A stretch of DNA of 64,000 bases. Source: Tenacibaculum pelagium. Its GTDB lineage: Bacteria > Bacteroidota > Bacteroidia > Flavobacteriales > Flavobacteriaceae. Below the pieces are notes generated by a model. That model was not told the origin of the DNA, did not search any database, and saw only the letters and a list, made by a program, of their open reading frames with translations. This document shows positions 43,967 through 53,602 of the stretch, in pieces; position 1 is the stretch's first letter, and every line of letters begins with the position of its first letter. The stretch is taken from contig NZ_JACGLS010000002.1 of the NCBI RefSeq assembly GCF_014062345.1, positions 310,001 to 374,000 of the forward strand. The letters run 5' to 3'. The translations under genes were made by a program, and so were the position numbers.

Positions 43967-44194
43967 ATGAAAACACTTTTAAAAATATTATTCATCATCT
44001 TTTTATTTTGGATGATTATAGGAGCTTACTTATTAAACACAGAGCACCCGAAAGCACATATAGTAATGGGCTTAGGTGTTATGTATATGTCTTTTATACT
44101 AATGCCAATATTTATTTATCATCGCTATAAAGATGGCAAATACAAAAAGTATATAATCGACAATAGTAAAGACAAAAAAAAGGCTGAGAATTAA
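43967..44194 (+). CDS. Small two-helix membrane protein of unknown function
   Basis: A 75-residue protein with two predicted membrane helices (about 5-22 and 33-50) and a basic C-terminal tail rich in Lys and Asp. I do not recognise a family. It has its own near-consensus -7 overlapping the glyS terminator. Its last codons and stop lie inside the stem of the following terminator, so the tail sequence is dictated partly by RNA structure. Confidence 0.7.
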   Translation: MKTLLKILFIIFLFWMIIGAYLLNTEHPKAHIVMGLGVMYMSFILMPIFIYHRYKDGKYKKYIIDNSKDKKKAEN

Positions 44195-44212
44195 TTCTCA
44201 GCCTTTTTATTA
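44173..44212. terminator. Bidirectional terminator overlapping a coding end
   Basis: Stem AAGGCTGAGAATT/AATTCTCAGCCTT with A and T flanks. It encodes the C-terminal KKAEN-stop of the small membrane protein on its left arm and also serves the convergent SGNH gene. Confidence 0.9.
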
Positions 44213-44227
44213 TATAATAACTACTCC

Positions 44228-45895
44228 TTATTGTAAAGCAGGAGAGTAATTTGTTGGATAGTTTTCAGCCTTCGCTAAACCATCTTTTGCAGTAGCAAAA
44301 TTTGATCCGTAAGTTACATCAATAGCTTCTAACATTTTATTAGCCATTAACGCATATCCTCTTGCTGTTAAGTGAATACCATCTAAACCAACTAATCCTC
44401 CAGTAATTAAACTAGTATTCATATTTTGGTTATCAAATTCTAAACCTGTTGTAGAAGCTTGCTGTAAAATAGCTTTAAAATCAACAAATGCATATCCATT
44501 TGCATCAGCTAAAGCTTTTAACTTTCCATTATATGAATCTACTGCTGTTTTAATTTCTTCTTGCTCTTGTGGTGTTAACACCCATTTATCAGCTAATGGT
44601 AGTGTTACTCCCTGTGCAGAAAATTGACCTGCTAAAGTAGCTGGTAACAAACCTCCACTTTGAGCAATTAAACTACCTGCATGTGTCATATCTACTTCTC
44701 CTATTTCACTAAGACTTGTTAATACAAATAGATCATTTTCAGTAGCAGATCTTGCAAATCCATATTGTTCTCCTAATAATTGTGCTACTAAAGGAGCAGC
44801 TGCTGCAGGTAAACCTAAAGATTGTACAAAAGGAACAAAAGTAGGACTGGCACTTAAAGTTGTAGTAATTGCTGCTCTTAAATCTGTTGCATCTTCGTCA
44901 AAAATAACAATAGGGTTCCCTTTAGTTGCATCAAACATAATTGCTCTTTCTGGCTCACCAGCTCCGGCATATATTTGATTAATAGCTCCGTAAACAGTAT
45001 TTAATAAAGGTACTTGACTAGCTAAAGCTGCATTCGTCGTTGGATCTAAAGCATCATGAGGTACCGTAGTAAAGTGTGGTAAACTTGTAATGTATGGTAA
45101 ATTTGCTACAACTCCTTTTGCTCCAGTACGCAATAACCCTTCCTTAACTAAATTTAATGCAAAATCAAATGTTGCATCTGGTGTGATTGGATTTGAACCA
45201 TCTCCTCCTGAAGTTGCATATCCTAACACATCATTTCCTCCAAATTCTGATAAAGTAAAAAATGTAGGTGCTTCATTTTCAAACGCAGCCATTAAAGAAG
45301 TGTCTGAATTACCTAGTACTCTAATAGCGTATGGGTTAGCAGCCGCAGGAAAATTAGTTAAATTACCATAACCTGGCGCAATAAAATGCGTACTCTTAGC
45401 ACCTGGAACACCTAAGTTTTTAAAAGGTCCTGTAGGATTGTTTAAAGCAAAATCTGTAGTAGACATTGCTAAAGGGTTTAATTCATTTAAAGGTGCTGGT
45501 AATTTACCATCGAAAACTAATCTTTCAGTAAATATTCTACTCTCAGGATCTAACGGGTTTGTTAACACCGGGTTACCAAATAAAATTAAACCTCCATAGT
45601 TATCATTCATTAATGGCTGTGTAAAAGTACCACCACCTACCATTGCAAATTTCTTTGCCATAGTATTAGGAAATGAATTTTCTTGTCCTGCAATAAACAA
45701 TGCATTATCAGTAAAACCAGCAGTAAATGAGGCTCCTAGTGCAACATAATTAGAAAAATCTGCACTACCAGCATCCAATTGAATATTATTAATAGGTGTA
45801 TCGTCTGTAATTGGTGGGTAAACATCGTCGGTATCACAGGCAACAAAACCTAAAAATAACGCAGATAGAAATGTATATTTAAATGTATTTTTCAT
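44228..45895 (-). CDS. SGNH/GDSL-type hydrolase lipoprotein
   Basis: The signal peptide ends FVAC (Cys20). The block I serine lies in NYVALGASFTAG (Ser56) and the terminal Asp-His pair in LDGIHLTARGY, as in SGNH esterases and lipases; a GGND motif (ALSEFGGNDVLG-like) supplies the Asn. The long insert of about 350 residues is typical of the Bacteroidota members. It follows the TonB receptor gene by 11 bases and is presumably exported to the outer membrane with it, where it could process an acylated ligand. Confidence 0.85.
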   Translation of the reverse strand: MKNTFKYTFLSALFLGFVACDTDDVYPPITDDTPINNIQLDAGSADFSNYVALGASFTAGFTDNALFIAGQENSFPNTMAKKFAMVGGGTFTQPLMNDNYGGLILFGNPVLTNPLDPESRIFTERLVFDGKLPAPLNELNPLAMSTTDFALNNPTGPFKNLGVPGAKSTHFIAPGYGNLTNFPAAANPYAIRVLGNSDTSLMAAFENEAPTFFTLSEFGGNDVLGYATSGGDGSNPITPDATFDFALNLVKEGLLRTGAKGVVANLPYITSLPHFTTVPHDALDPTTNAALASQVPLLNTVYGAINQIYAGAGEPERAIMFDATKGNPIVIFDEDATDLRAAITTTLSASPTFVPFVQSLGLPAAAAPLVAQLLGEQYGFARSATENDLFVLTSLSEIGEVDMTHAGSLIAQSGGLLPATLAGQFSAQGVTLPLADKWVLTPQEQEEIKTAVDSYNGKLKALADANGYAFVDFKAILQQASTTGLEFDNQNMNTSLITGGLVGLDGIHLTARGYALMANKMLEAIDVTYGSNFATAKDGLAKAENYPTNYSPALQ

Positions 45896-45906
45896 TTTTA
45901 TTTTTT

Positions 45907-48654
45907 TTAGTTATTGATTGTCCATGATAAGTAATACTGTGAACCAACTGCACCAACACCTGGAGCACTTAAATATTCTTGTCCTGTTAAATTAGATCCT
46001 CCTAATTTAAATACTGATTTGATTGATGGCACTGAGTAATTGATTTGAGCATCAAGTACAGTTCTTTCATCAACATTTCCTTCTAAGAATGTAGACTCCC
46101 AATAAAATTCTGTTTGCCAACGAGCACTTACATTGAAACCAAAGTTTTCAAATACATTTGGATGTCCAAATTGTGCTTTAACCTTATGTTCTGGAGTATT
46201 GAATCCAGCTTCAAAATCTGGATCAGATGCTTGATCAAAATCAAACTTAGACCAAGTATAACTTAAACCTACATTATAACCATTAAATATTTTAGTATTT
46301 AACCCTAAACCAACACCGTAAGAATTTACATCTGCAGCTGAATTAGTTTTTACACTAAACGTAGATGCTCTAGTATTTAAAGCAGTTAATAATGCTGCAC
46401 CTGTTAATGCATCGTCAGCGACATTGTTTAATACTGCTATATCTTTAGTTGCAATAAAATTGCTATACATATTGTAATATGTACTAAAATCAACAGATAT
46501 TTTATTTTTTCCTAATGGTAATGCTGCACGATAACCAACTTCAAAAGCAGTTACTTTTTCTGGCTCTACAAAATTAGTAGTAACTTTTACAGGCGCACCA
46601 GCATCTATTGAACTAGCAGAATATCCTCTTTCAAAAGCATCTCGACCTGTTAAAGTAAATCCTCCATCTACACCAACTGAAAATCTATCTAAGTTTTCTG
46701 GAGCAGTACCTAAAAGGAAACTTGCACCAGTTGCTAAACCAATATATTGATCTTGCGTAGTTGGATTACGGAAACCTGTCTGAAAAGAAGCTCTGAAGTT
46801 ATGATTTTTAGCTTCTCCTGCAGCATATGCTAAAGAAACTCTTGGTGAGAAGTTACCATCAAAGTTTTGAGACTTATCATAACGAACAGACCCAGTAAAC
46901 TTTAAGCGATCGTCCATCATTTTCTTTTGAATTTGAGTATATAACCCATATTCTCCAAAATTAATTGGCCCATCAGCATCTGTATAAATAGTTCCAGAAG
47001 AGTTTAGGTTATATTCTCTATAAGAACCTCCTACTTGTACTTCTGCCCAATCGATATAATCACGTAAATTTAAATTAGCATCTGCATGATAATAATTAGT
47101 ATTATCTTTAAGTTGAGCACCAGTAACTACATCTGGATCAGAAATTACTTCATTAAATAATTGAGTAAATTGAGCTGAACCTGGAACTGGCATTCCTTGA
47201 TTAGCAACATTTCTTGCCGCTGCATGAATTTGAGCCTCAGTCATTCCATTAGCTGCACCAGATAAAACCATACCTGCGTACGTGTTAATATATTGTCCGT
47301 ACCAATCAGTATTCGATTTCCACTTGTTATTTATATTAATAGCTGCAAAACGAGTATCATAAGAATCTCCGGCATCTTCACCTGCATAATATCCTCTTAC
47401 AAAAAAGTTTTTCCCTCTAACTTCTAATTTATGTTGCTCCATAAAGAAGTTCTTTAAACTATATCTGTTTAAACCTTGATATAAAGTATTACCAGAACCA
47501 AATTTTGAATTCCAGATAATTTCAACACGATCATTTCCTAAAGGACGGTAATGTAAAGCCCCATTAAACTTTACACTTCTAGCTTCATAATCTATTAAAT
47601 CTCTTTCATGGTATCCTGTTCTACTTACAGAAACATTAGGTACAACTCCTAAACCTCCCGAAGCCTGGTGAATATTTGTAGTTACCTCATCTCCATAAAC
47701 ATTAGCTCCATCATAATTTATATCAGTATTTCTATCTCCTGATTTGTAAGTACCTCCAATACCTGTAGTATTTCTAGTATCAGTAGCGTGCCATTCTTCA
47801 CCTTTTAAATAAGATAAACTAACCTTAGCTGCAAACTTATCATCAAAAGCATGTGCCATTCTAATCGTAGCATCGTAGAAATTATTATCTCCAGCTGCTT
47901 CTTGACTTGTGATACCTCCTTTTAAACCAACACTAATTCCTTGATCATCAAATGGACTCTTACTACGCATAATCATAATACCATTAAATGCATTTGCTCC
48001 ATATAAAGCCGATGCAGCACCTGGTAAAATTTCAACACTCTTCACGTCAACTTCAGACATACCTAATAAGTTACCAACAGCAAAGTTTAATGCTGGTGAT
48101 GCGTTATCCATACCATCTACTAGTTGCACAAAACGCTCATTACCAAAAGTTGCAAAACCACGAGTGTTAACTGTTTTAAAAGTTAAACCTCCTGAGTTAA
48201 TATCAACTCCTTTTAAGTTTTCTAAACCTTCGTAATATGATGCAGAAGCAGTGCTTTTAATAGCTCTTGAATCAAAACGTTCGATTGTTACAGGAGATTC
48301 CATAACACGTTCTGGAGTTCTAGATGCAGAAATTACTACTTCGTCTAAAGAAGTTGCATTCTCTGTTAAAGCAACCTCAATTACTTGATTGTTTTTTGTG
48401 ATTTCAACATTTTTTGATTGGTACCCTAAAGAAGATACTTCAATTGTAAAAGGAGGTGTATCGTTTACAGTCATTGTAAACTTCCCATCAAAATCAGTTG
48501 AAGTACCAACTGCCTTTCTTAAAACTTTAATGTTTGCTCCTGGTAGTGGACCTCCAAGAGATGCGTCATTGACCGTACCGGAAATGGTAGTCTGAGCAAC
48601 CATTGCAGCAGTACCAAACAGTACAAATGCAACAAGTAATAGTTTTTTCATCAT
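45907..48654 (-). CDS. TonB-dependent outer-membrane receptor
   Basis: After a signal peptide (about 1-20) comes a carboxypeptidase-regulatory-like domain (about 22-105), a plug domain with RTPERVMESPVTIERF and RGFATFGNERFVQLVDGMD, and a beta barrel that ends in an aromatic-rich SQYYLSWTINN. It lacks the SusC hallmark and there is no SusD gene next to it. It imports an unknown ligand using TonB energy. The partner SGNH hydrolase is downstream in the same operon. The gene diverges from ribF. Start could be either of two adjacent ATGs. Confidence 0.92.
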   Translation of the reverse strand: MMKKLLLVAFVLFGTAAMVAQTTISGTVNDASLGGPLPGANIKVLRKAVGTSTDFDGKFTMTVNDTPPFTIEVSSLGYQSKNVEITKNNQVIEVALTENATSLDEVVISASRTPERVMESPVTIERFDSRAIKSTASASYYEGLENLKGVDINSGGLTFKTVNTRGFATFGNERFVQLVDGMDNASPALNFAVGNLLGMSEVDVKSVEILPGAASALYGANAFNGIMIMRSKSPFDDQGISVGLKGGITSQEAAGDNNFYDATIRMAHAFDDKFAAKVSLSYLKGEEWHATDTRNTTGIGGTYKSGDRNTDINYDGANVYGDEVTTNIHQASGGLGVVPNVSVSRTGYHERDLIDYEARSVKFNGALHYRPLGNDRVEIIWNSKFGSGNTLYQGLNRYSLKNFFMEQHKLEVRGKNFFVRGYYAGEDAGDSYDTRFAAININNKWKSNTDWYGQYINTYAGMVLSGAANGMTEAQIHAAARNVANQGMPVPGSAQFTQLFNEVISDPDVVTGAQLKDNTNYYHADANLNLRDYIDWAEVQVGGSYREYNLNSSGTIYTDADGPINFGEYGLYTQIQKKMMDDRLKFTGSVRYDKSQNFDGNFSPRVSLAYAAGEAKNHNFRASFQTGFRNPTTQDQYIGLATGASFLLGTAPENLDRFSVGVDGGFTLTGRDAFERGYSASSIDAGAPVKVTTNFVEPEKVTAFEVGYRAALPLGKNKISVDFSTYYNMYSNFIATKDIAVLNNVADDALTGAALLTALNTRASTFSVKTNSAADVNSYGVGLGLNTKIFNGYNVGLSYTWSKFDFDQASDPDFEAGFNTPEHKVKAQFGHPNVFENFGFNVSARWQTEFYWESTFLEGNVDERTVLDAQINYSVPSIKSVFKLGGSNLTGQEYLSAPGVGAVGSQYYLSWTINN

Positions 48655-48817
48655 AATTATAAAATTTGTTAACTATTGCGCAAAATACGATTTTTTTTTA
48701 TTTGTAAAAATTTATGCTCTATTTTATCACTATAGCATTTTCAAAGGCTTCCTTTTATCAAAATATCATTTTTATAACTTTATTTAACGAACTGCATACT
48801 ACATATTTTACAAATTG

Positions 48818-48825
48818 TATTTTTG
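48818..48825 (+). promoter_or_regulatory. -7 element (TATTTTTG) of ribF
   Basis: Exact TAnnTTTG 20 bases upstream of the TTG start at 48846. It excludes any ribF start upstream of it. Confidence 0.6.
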
Positions 48826-48845
48826 TAGAAATTTTTATTATTAGT

Positions 48846-49775
48846 TTGGAAATAACCCACTCAATTTTTGATTTTAACCCCTCTCAAAAAACAATAGTTA
48901 CTATTGGTACTTTTGACGGTGTTCATGTTGGGCATCAACAAATTATTAAAGAATTAGTAGAGGAAGCAAAATCATCTAATAAAAAATCGGTTTTACTTAC
49001 TTTTTTTCCACACCCAAGAATGGTGTTGCAAAAAGATGCTTCAATAAAGTTAATAAACACTATTGATGAACGTGCTAAACATTTAGAAAAATTAGGATTA
49101 GACTATCTAATTATTCATCCGTTTAGTAAAGAATTCTCAAGACTTACTGCATTAGATTTTGTGCGTGATGTTTTAGTAAATCAACTCGATACTTCTAAAT
49201 TAATTATTGGTTACGATCATCATTTTGGCAAGAATAGAGAAGGTAATATTGAGCAACTAACCGAGTATTCTCATATGTATGATTTTACTGTTGAAGAAAT
49301 TCCTGCTCAAGATATTGATGAAGTTTCTGTAAGTTCAACTAAAATTAGAAGAGCTCTTATGGGAGGCGAACTAAAAACTGCTAACAAATATTTAGGCTAC
49401 AATTTTTCTTTGACTGGAAAGGTGGTTAACGGGAAGCAATTGGGTGGTAAAATAGGTTTTCCTACAGCAAATATTGATGTTTCTGAAGAATATAAGTTGA
49501 TCCCAAAAACGGGAGTTTATGTTGTGAAGTCAGTAATTGACGAAAATACTGTTTTTGGAATGATGAACATTGGTAATAGACCAACCGTTGATGGCGATCA
49601 TCAAACTATTGAGGTACATTTTTTCAATTTCAATAGAGATTTATATAACAAAGAACTTACTATTGAACTACTCTATTTTTTAAGAGACGAACAAAAGTTC
49701 GATTCTATAAATGATTTAACTAATCAACTACATAAAGACAAAGAATCATCTTTAAACTACCTTAAAAACAATTAA
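48846..49775 (+). CDS. ribF: Bifunctional riboflavin kinase/FAD synthetase
   Basis: This enzyme makes FMN and FAD from riboflavin. The N-terminal adenylyltransferase domain has IVTIGTFDGVHVGHQQI and VSSTKIRRALMGGEL; the C-terminal riboflavin kinase domain has GKQLGGKIGFPTANID and GMMNIGNRPTVDG. The start is placed at TTG 48846, giving 309 residues, the usual family length. An upstream in-frame ATG would add 44 non-homologous residues and lies before the promoter. It diverges from the TonB receptor. Confidence 0.93.
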   Translation: MEITHSIFDFNPSQKTIVTIGTFDGVHVGHQQIIKELVEEAKSSNKKSVLLTFFPHPRMVLQKDASIKLINTIDERAKHLEKLGLDYLIIHPFSKEFSRLTALDFVRDVLVNQLDTSKLIIGYDHHFGKNREGNIEQLTEYSHMYDFTVEEIPAQDIDEVSVSSTKIRRALMGGELKTANKYLGYNFSLTGKVVNGKQLGGKIGFPTANIDVSEEYKLIPKTGVYVVKSVIDENTVFGMMNIGNRPTVDGDHQTIEVHFFNFNRDLYNKELTIELLYFLRDEQKFDSINDLTNQLHKDKESSLNYLKNN

Positions 49776-49807
49776 AGGTCTTCGTTGCTAAAGTCTACTG
49801 CTTCTTA

Positions 49808-49815
49808 TATCTTTG
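49808..49815 (+). promoter_or_regulatory. -7 element (TATCTTTG) of serS
   Basis: Exact TAnnTTTG with a TTG 20 bases upstream (49785-49787) and a 22-base gap to the ATG. Confidence 0.65.
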
Positions 49816-49837
49816 CGGTTCTTAAAAATTTAAAAAG

Positions 49838-51112
49838 ATGTTACAGGTTCAGTTTATTAGAGACAACAAACAAACTGTTTTAGACGGATTAGCAAAACGT
49901 AATTTTGCAAATGCCGAAACAATTATTGATGAAGTATTAGATTCTGATGAAACTCGTAGAGCAACACAAGTTTCTTTAGATAATATTTTAGCTGAATCTA
50001 ACAAAATATCCAAAGAAATTGGAGGTCTTTTTAAATCTGGAGAAATTCAGAAAGCGAACTTACTAAAGGAAAAAACAGGTCAGTTAAAAGAACAATCTAA
50101 ACAATTAACTGAAGAGTTAAATTCTGCTACAATTAAGTTACAAGATTTATTATATCAAATTCCTAATATTCCTCACGCTTCAGTAAAAGCAGGGAGTAGC
50201 GAAGAAGATAATGAGAAGATTTTTAGCGAAGGTACGATTCCTGATTTAGGAGAAAAAGCATTACCTCACTGGGAATTAGCGAAGAAATATGATATCATCG
50301 ATTTTGAATTAGGAACTAAAATCGCTGGTGCTGGTTTTCCTGTTTATAAAGGAAAAGGAGCTCGTTTACAACGTGCTTTAATCAATTATTTTTTAGATAA
50401 AAACACAAAAGCTGGTTACAGCGAAGTTCAAGTACCGCATTTGGTAAATGAAGCATCAGGAATTGGAACTGGACAATTACCAGATAAAGAAGGACAAATG
50501 TACCATATAACTGGTGACGATTTATATCTAATTCCAACTGCTGAAGTTCCTATTACAAATATGTTTAGAGGAAATTTAGTGAAAGAAAGTGATTTACCAA
50601 TTACGGTTACAGGTTATACTCCTTGTTTCCGTCGTGAAGCTGGAAGTTATGGTGCACACGTTCGTGGGTTAAATAGATTACATCAATTTGATAAAGTAGA
50701 AATTGTTCGTGTTGAGCACCCTGATAATTCTTACCAAGCTTTAAACGGAATGGTAGAACATATTAAAGATATTTTACGTGAGTTAAAATTACCATATCGT
50801 ATTCTACGTTTATGTGGTGGAGATACAGGATTTACATCTGCATTAACTTTCGATTTCGAATTATATTCTACAGCACAAGAACGTTGGTTAGAAATTAGTT
50901 CTGCTTCTAACTTCGAAACATTCCAAGCAAATCGTTTAAAGTTACGTTTTAAAAATAGCGATGGTAAAAGTCAATTAGTACACACTTTAAATGGAAGTTC
51001 TTTAGCCTTACCTAGAGTTTTAGCTGGAATTTTAGAGAATTACCAAACAGAAGATGGAATTAAAATTCCAGAAGTATTAGTTCCTTACTGCGGGTTTGAT
51101 ATGATTTACTAA
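49838..51112 (+). CDS. serS: Seryl-tRNA synthetase
   Basis: This class II synthetase charges tRNA-Ser. An N-terminal coiled-coil arm (about 30-105) is followed by the catalytic core with TAEVPITN, the motif 2 region TPCFRREAGSYG and the motif 3 region LNGSSLALPRVLAGILE. Length 424 is typical. It is monocistronic with a good promoter and terminator. Confidence 0.97.
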   Translation: MLQVQFIRDNKQTVLDGLAKRNFANAETIIDEVLDSDETRRATQVSLDNILAESNKISKEIGGLFKSGEIQKANLLKEKTGQLKEQSKQLTEELNSATIKLQDLLYQIPNIPHASVKAGSSEEDNEKIFSEGTIPDLGEKALPHWELAKKYDIIDFELGTKIAGAGFPVYKGKGARLQRALINYFLDKNTKAGYSEVQVPHLVNEASGIGTGQLPDKEGQMYHITGDDLYLIPTAEVPITNMFRGNLVKESDLPITVTGYTPCFRREAGSYGAHVRGLNRLHQFDKVEIVRVEHPDNSYQALNGMVEHIKDILRELKLPYRILRLCGGDTGFTSALTFDFELYSTAQERWLEISSASNFETFQANRLKLRFKNSDGKSQLVHTLNGSSLALPRVLAGILENYQTEDGIKIPEVLVPYCGFDMIY

Positions 51113-51137
51113 AAAACCACATTCAATATAAAAAACA

Positions 51138-51176
51138 GAAAATCCCAAGTTTCAATCAAGAAACTTGGGATTTTTA
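51138..51176. terminator. Terminator between serS and the 47-residue gene
   Basis: Stem AAATCCCAAGTTT/AAACTTGGGATTT with a CAATCAAG loop and T5 tail, usable by both convergent genes. Confidence 0.9.
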
Positions 51177-51210
51177 CTAATTCACCCCTTCAAAATGAAT
51201 CCACTATATT

Positions 51211-51354
51211 TTAGTTGGCAATAACTGCCGTCATTAATCTTTTGTATTTATTCATCTCTAACAATGCTTCAAAATATTGAGTTATTTGACCTCTCTTCAT
51301 AAACTCATTTGCATTTTTCTTTGCTGTCTCGTATTGTAAGTTAAAGTTTTTCAT
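51211..51354 (-). CDS. 47-residue conserved-looking small protein
   Basis: This reverse-strand ATG-to-TAA frame is shorter than usual gene-calling thresholds. It starts MKNFNLQYETAKKNANEFMK and ends MTAVIAN, amphipathic and helical, with an even coding pattern and no rare codons. I believe similar proteins exist in many Flavobacteriaceae but know no function. It ends 34 bases from a bidirectional terminator, which would close its transcript. It is otherwise the only content of the 363-base gap between serS and the TPR gene. Confidence 0.7.
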   Translation of the reverse strand: MKNFNLQYETAKKNANEFMKRGQITQYFEALLEMNKYKRLMTAVIAN

Positions 51355-51463
51355 AGTATAAATTGTTTAGTCTTGTTATCAATAAGACAAACTTCGTGCC
51401 AAAATGTTACAAGGTTTTCAAAAAAACAAGGTGTTTTAGTATAAATTTAACAATTTTGTTCCC

Positions 51464-51471
51464 TATTTTTG
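51464..51471 (+). promoter_or_regulatory. -7 element (TATTTTTG) of the TPR gene, leaderless arrangement
   Basis: Exact TAnnTTTG ending four bases before the ATG at 51476. Confidence 0.6.
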
Positions 51472-51475
51472 ATTG

Positions 51476-53254
51476 ATGAAAAAAGCTATCATATTACTTA
51501 GTATACTGTTTTTCAGTTTGTTTTGCAATGCTCAACAAAACGAATTTGCTATTGCTGAAAATTATTTTAGAAATAATGAATATGAAAAAGCCATTCAACT
51601 TTATAAAAAATTATACGATAAAAGTCCGTACAACACTACTTATTTAAAAAGATTAATTTCCTGTTATCAAGAAACTGAGCAGTTTTTAATTGCAGATAAT
51701 TTGCTTTCTAATAAACTAAAAGAAAAACCGAATTTAACATATCTATATGTTATTAAAGGCTATAATTTCGAGCGTCAACAAAAAGATGACAAAGCAAATA
51801 ATCTCTATCAAAAAGCCTTAAAAACTATTGATAACAAAGGAAGTTATGGGAGCATAATTGCTAGTCTTTTTAAAAATTACAACAAATTAGATTATGCCAT
51901 AGAAGCTTACTCTAAAATAATGGATAATAATCCGAAAGCAAATTACGGATTTCAATTAGCGCAAATTCATGGCGAAAAAGGAGATTTCCCTAAAATGTTT
52001 GAATCCTATGTTAACTTAGTTGACAAAAACGAAAACTACCTTAACAATGTAAAACGGTTTACTGCTAGATATATTAACGACGATGCTGAGAACGAAAACA
52101 ATATTCTCTTTAAAAAAGCATTGCTTAGAAAATCCATCAGTAATCCAAAAGATATTTGGAACGATTTATTAGCTTGGTTATTCATAAGGCAAAAACAATA
52201 TCAAAAAGCACTGATTCAACACAAAGCATTACTTGCAAGAAATCCTGATAATTTAGGGCGAATAAATGAGTTAGGAAAAGTAGCTTTTGAAAATGAAGAA
52301 TATGAAACGGCTAAAGAGTGTTTCGATTTAATTATTGAGAAAACAAATTACCCTTCAGATAAGTTTAAAGCAATTAATAATAATTTAAAAATTGCAATTG
52401 CAACAAAGCAACCTGATGTTGAAGAACAGTTTAAAGCTATTTTTAATAAGTACGGCGTTAATCAAAAAACCATACATACTCAAATAGCATATGCTAGCTA
52501 TTTAACTTTTGAAAAAAGAAATCCTGAAGAAGCAGAAAAAATATTAGAAAAAGCATTAACGCTAACAAAGTCTAAATTCTTCGTTGCTCATATAAAGTTG
52601 AAACTTGGTGAAGTATTAATGTTTACAAATAAGTTTAACAAAGCATTAATTTACTTTTCTCAAGTACAAACAAAATTTAAAGATCATTTTTTAGGGCAAG
52701 AAGCACGATTTAAAGTAGCGCAAGCATCTTATTTTAAAAACGATTTTAAATGGGCGAAAGCACAGTTAAAAGTTTTAAAAAGTTCAGCAACACAACTAAT
52801 CGCTAACGATGCCGCTAATTTATTTTTAACCATTTCTGATAACGAACCTAAAGACAGTATTTCTTCTGGATTAAAAGAATATGCAAAAGCAGATTTATTA
52901 GCTTTTCAAAACAAAAACGAAGAAGCCATAGTTGTTTTAAACGATATTATTACAAATTACAAAGGACAACCAATAGAAGACGAATCTTTATTTAAACAAG
53001 CACAGCTTTTTGCGAAGCAGAAAAAGTATGATGATGCAATTTTAAACTATGCAAAAATATTGGCTTTAGACAAAGAAGGTATTTTTATAGACGATGTGTA
53101 TTATCAAATGGCTGAATTATACAATAACGAATTAAATAACCCTGAAAAGGCTAAAGAATACTATCAAAAGATTATTTTTGACCACGCTAACAGCATCTAT
53201 TTAGTTGATGCTCGTAAAAAGTTTAGAAAACTTAGAGGCGACATCGTAAATTAA
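51476..53254 (+). CDS. Secreted TPR-repeat protein
   Basis: After a signal peptide (MKKAIILLSILFFSLFCNAQ) nearly the whole 592-residue chain is helical tetratricopeptide repeats, from FAIAENYFRNNEYEKAIQLY near the N-terminus to a final YNNELNNPEKAKEYYQKI. It is a periplasmic scaffold of unknown partners. The neighbours suggest no specific role: DUF4286 follows after 17 bases. The ATG at 51476 is chosen over the overlapping TTG three bases earlier. Confidence 0.88.
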   Translation: MKKAIILLSILFFSLFCNAQQNEFAIAENYFRNNEYEKAIQLYKKLYDKSPYNTTYLKRLISCYQETEQFLIADNLLSNKLKEKPNLTYLYVIKGYNFERQQKDDKANNLYQKALKTIDNKGSYGSIIASLFKNYNKLDYAIEAYSKIMDNNPKANYGFQLAQIHGEKGDFPKMFESYVNLVDKNENYLNNVKRFTARYINDDAENENNILFKKALLRKSISNPKDIWNDLLAWLFIRQKQYQKALIQHKALLARNPDNLGRINELGKVAFENEEYETAKECFDLIIEKTNYPSDKFKAINNNLKIAIATKQPDVEEQFKAIFNKYGVNQKTIHTQIAYASYLTFEKRNPEEAEKILEKALTLTKSKFFVAHIKLKLGEVLMFTNKFNKALIYFSQVQTKFKDHFLGQEARFKVAQASYFKNDFKWAKAQLKVLKSSATQLIANDAANLFLTISDNEPKDSISSGLKEYAKADLLAFQNKNEEAIVVLNDIITNYKGQPIEDESLFKQAQLFAKQKKYDDAILNYAKILALDKEGIFIDDVYYQMAELYNNELNNPEKAKEYYQKIIFDHANSIYLVDARKKFRKLRGDIVN

Positions 53255-53271
53255 AAATTACAAGAGTAAAA

Positions 53272-53601
53272 ATGTACATATACAACGTAACAGTAAATAT
53301 CGATCAAAGCATTCATGCTGAGTGGTTAACTTGGATAGAAAGTCATATCCCAGAAGTTTTAGCTACAGGTCGTTTTTTAAGCGCAAAAATGACGCAAGTA
53401 TTAGTTGAAGAAGAAATGGGTGGGGTTACCTACTCTATTCAATACACTGCAAAAACTCGAGAAGATCTAGATAATTACTATAAATACGATGCTGAGAAAC
53501 TTCGTACAGATGGAATGAAGAAATTTGCTGATAAAATGTTAGCATTTCGTACCGAGTTAAAAATTGTGAATGAATTTTTTCCTACAGTGAATAGTAATTA
53601 A
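53272..53601 (+). CDS. DUF4286 family protein
   Basis: A 109-residue soluble protein with the DUF4286 pattern: YIYNVTVNIDQSIHAEWLTW at the start, a HIPEVLATGRF segment, and a YSIQYTAKTREDLDNYY stretch. It has a ferredoxin-like alpha-beta appearance. Function is unknown. In related genomes I expect rsmA directly downstream; here two small membrane-protein genes intervene. It belongs to the TPR-to-rsmA run. Confidence 0.85.
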   Translation: MYIYNVTVNIDQSIHAEWLTWIESHIPEVLATGRFLSAKMTQVLVEEEMGGVTYSIQYTAKTREDLDNYYKYDAEKLRTDGMKKFADKMLAFRTELKIVNEFFPTVNSN

Positions 53602-53602
53602 A

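Noticed and set aside
43930..44130. Alternative frame overlapping the 75-residue membrane protein
   Set aside because: It begins inside the glyS terminator; the frame starting at 43967 has better protein character with two helices and a basic tail.
45907..48654. SusC-type glycan receptor
   Set aside because: There is no SusD gene beside it and the SusC signature region is lacking; it is a generic TonB receptor.
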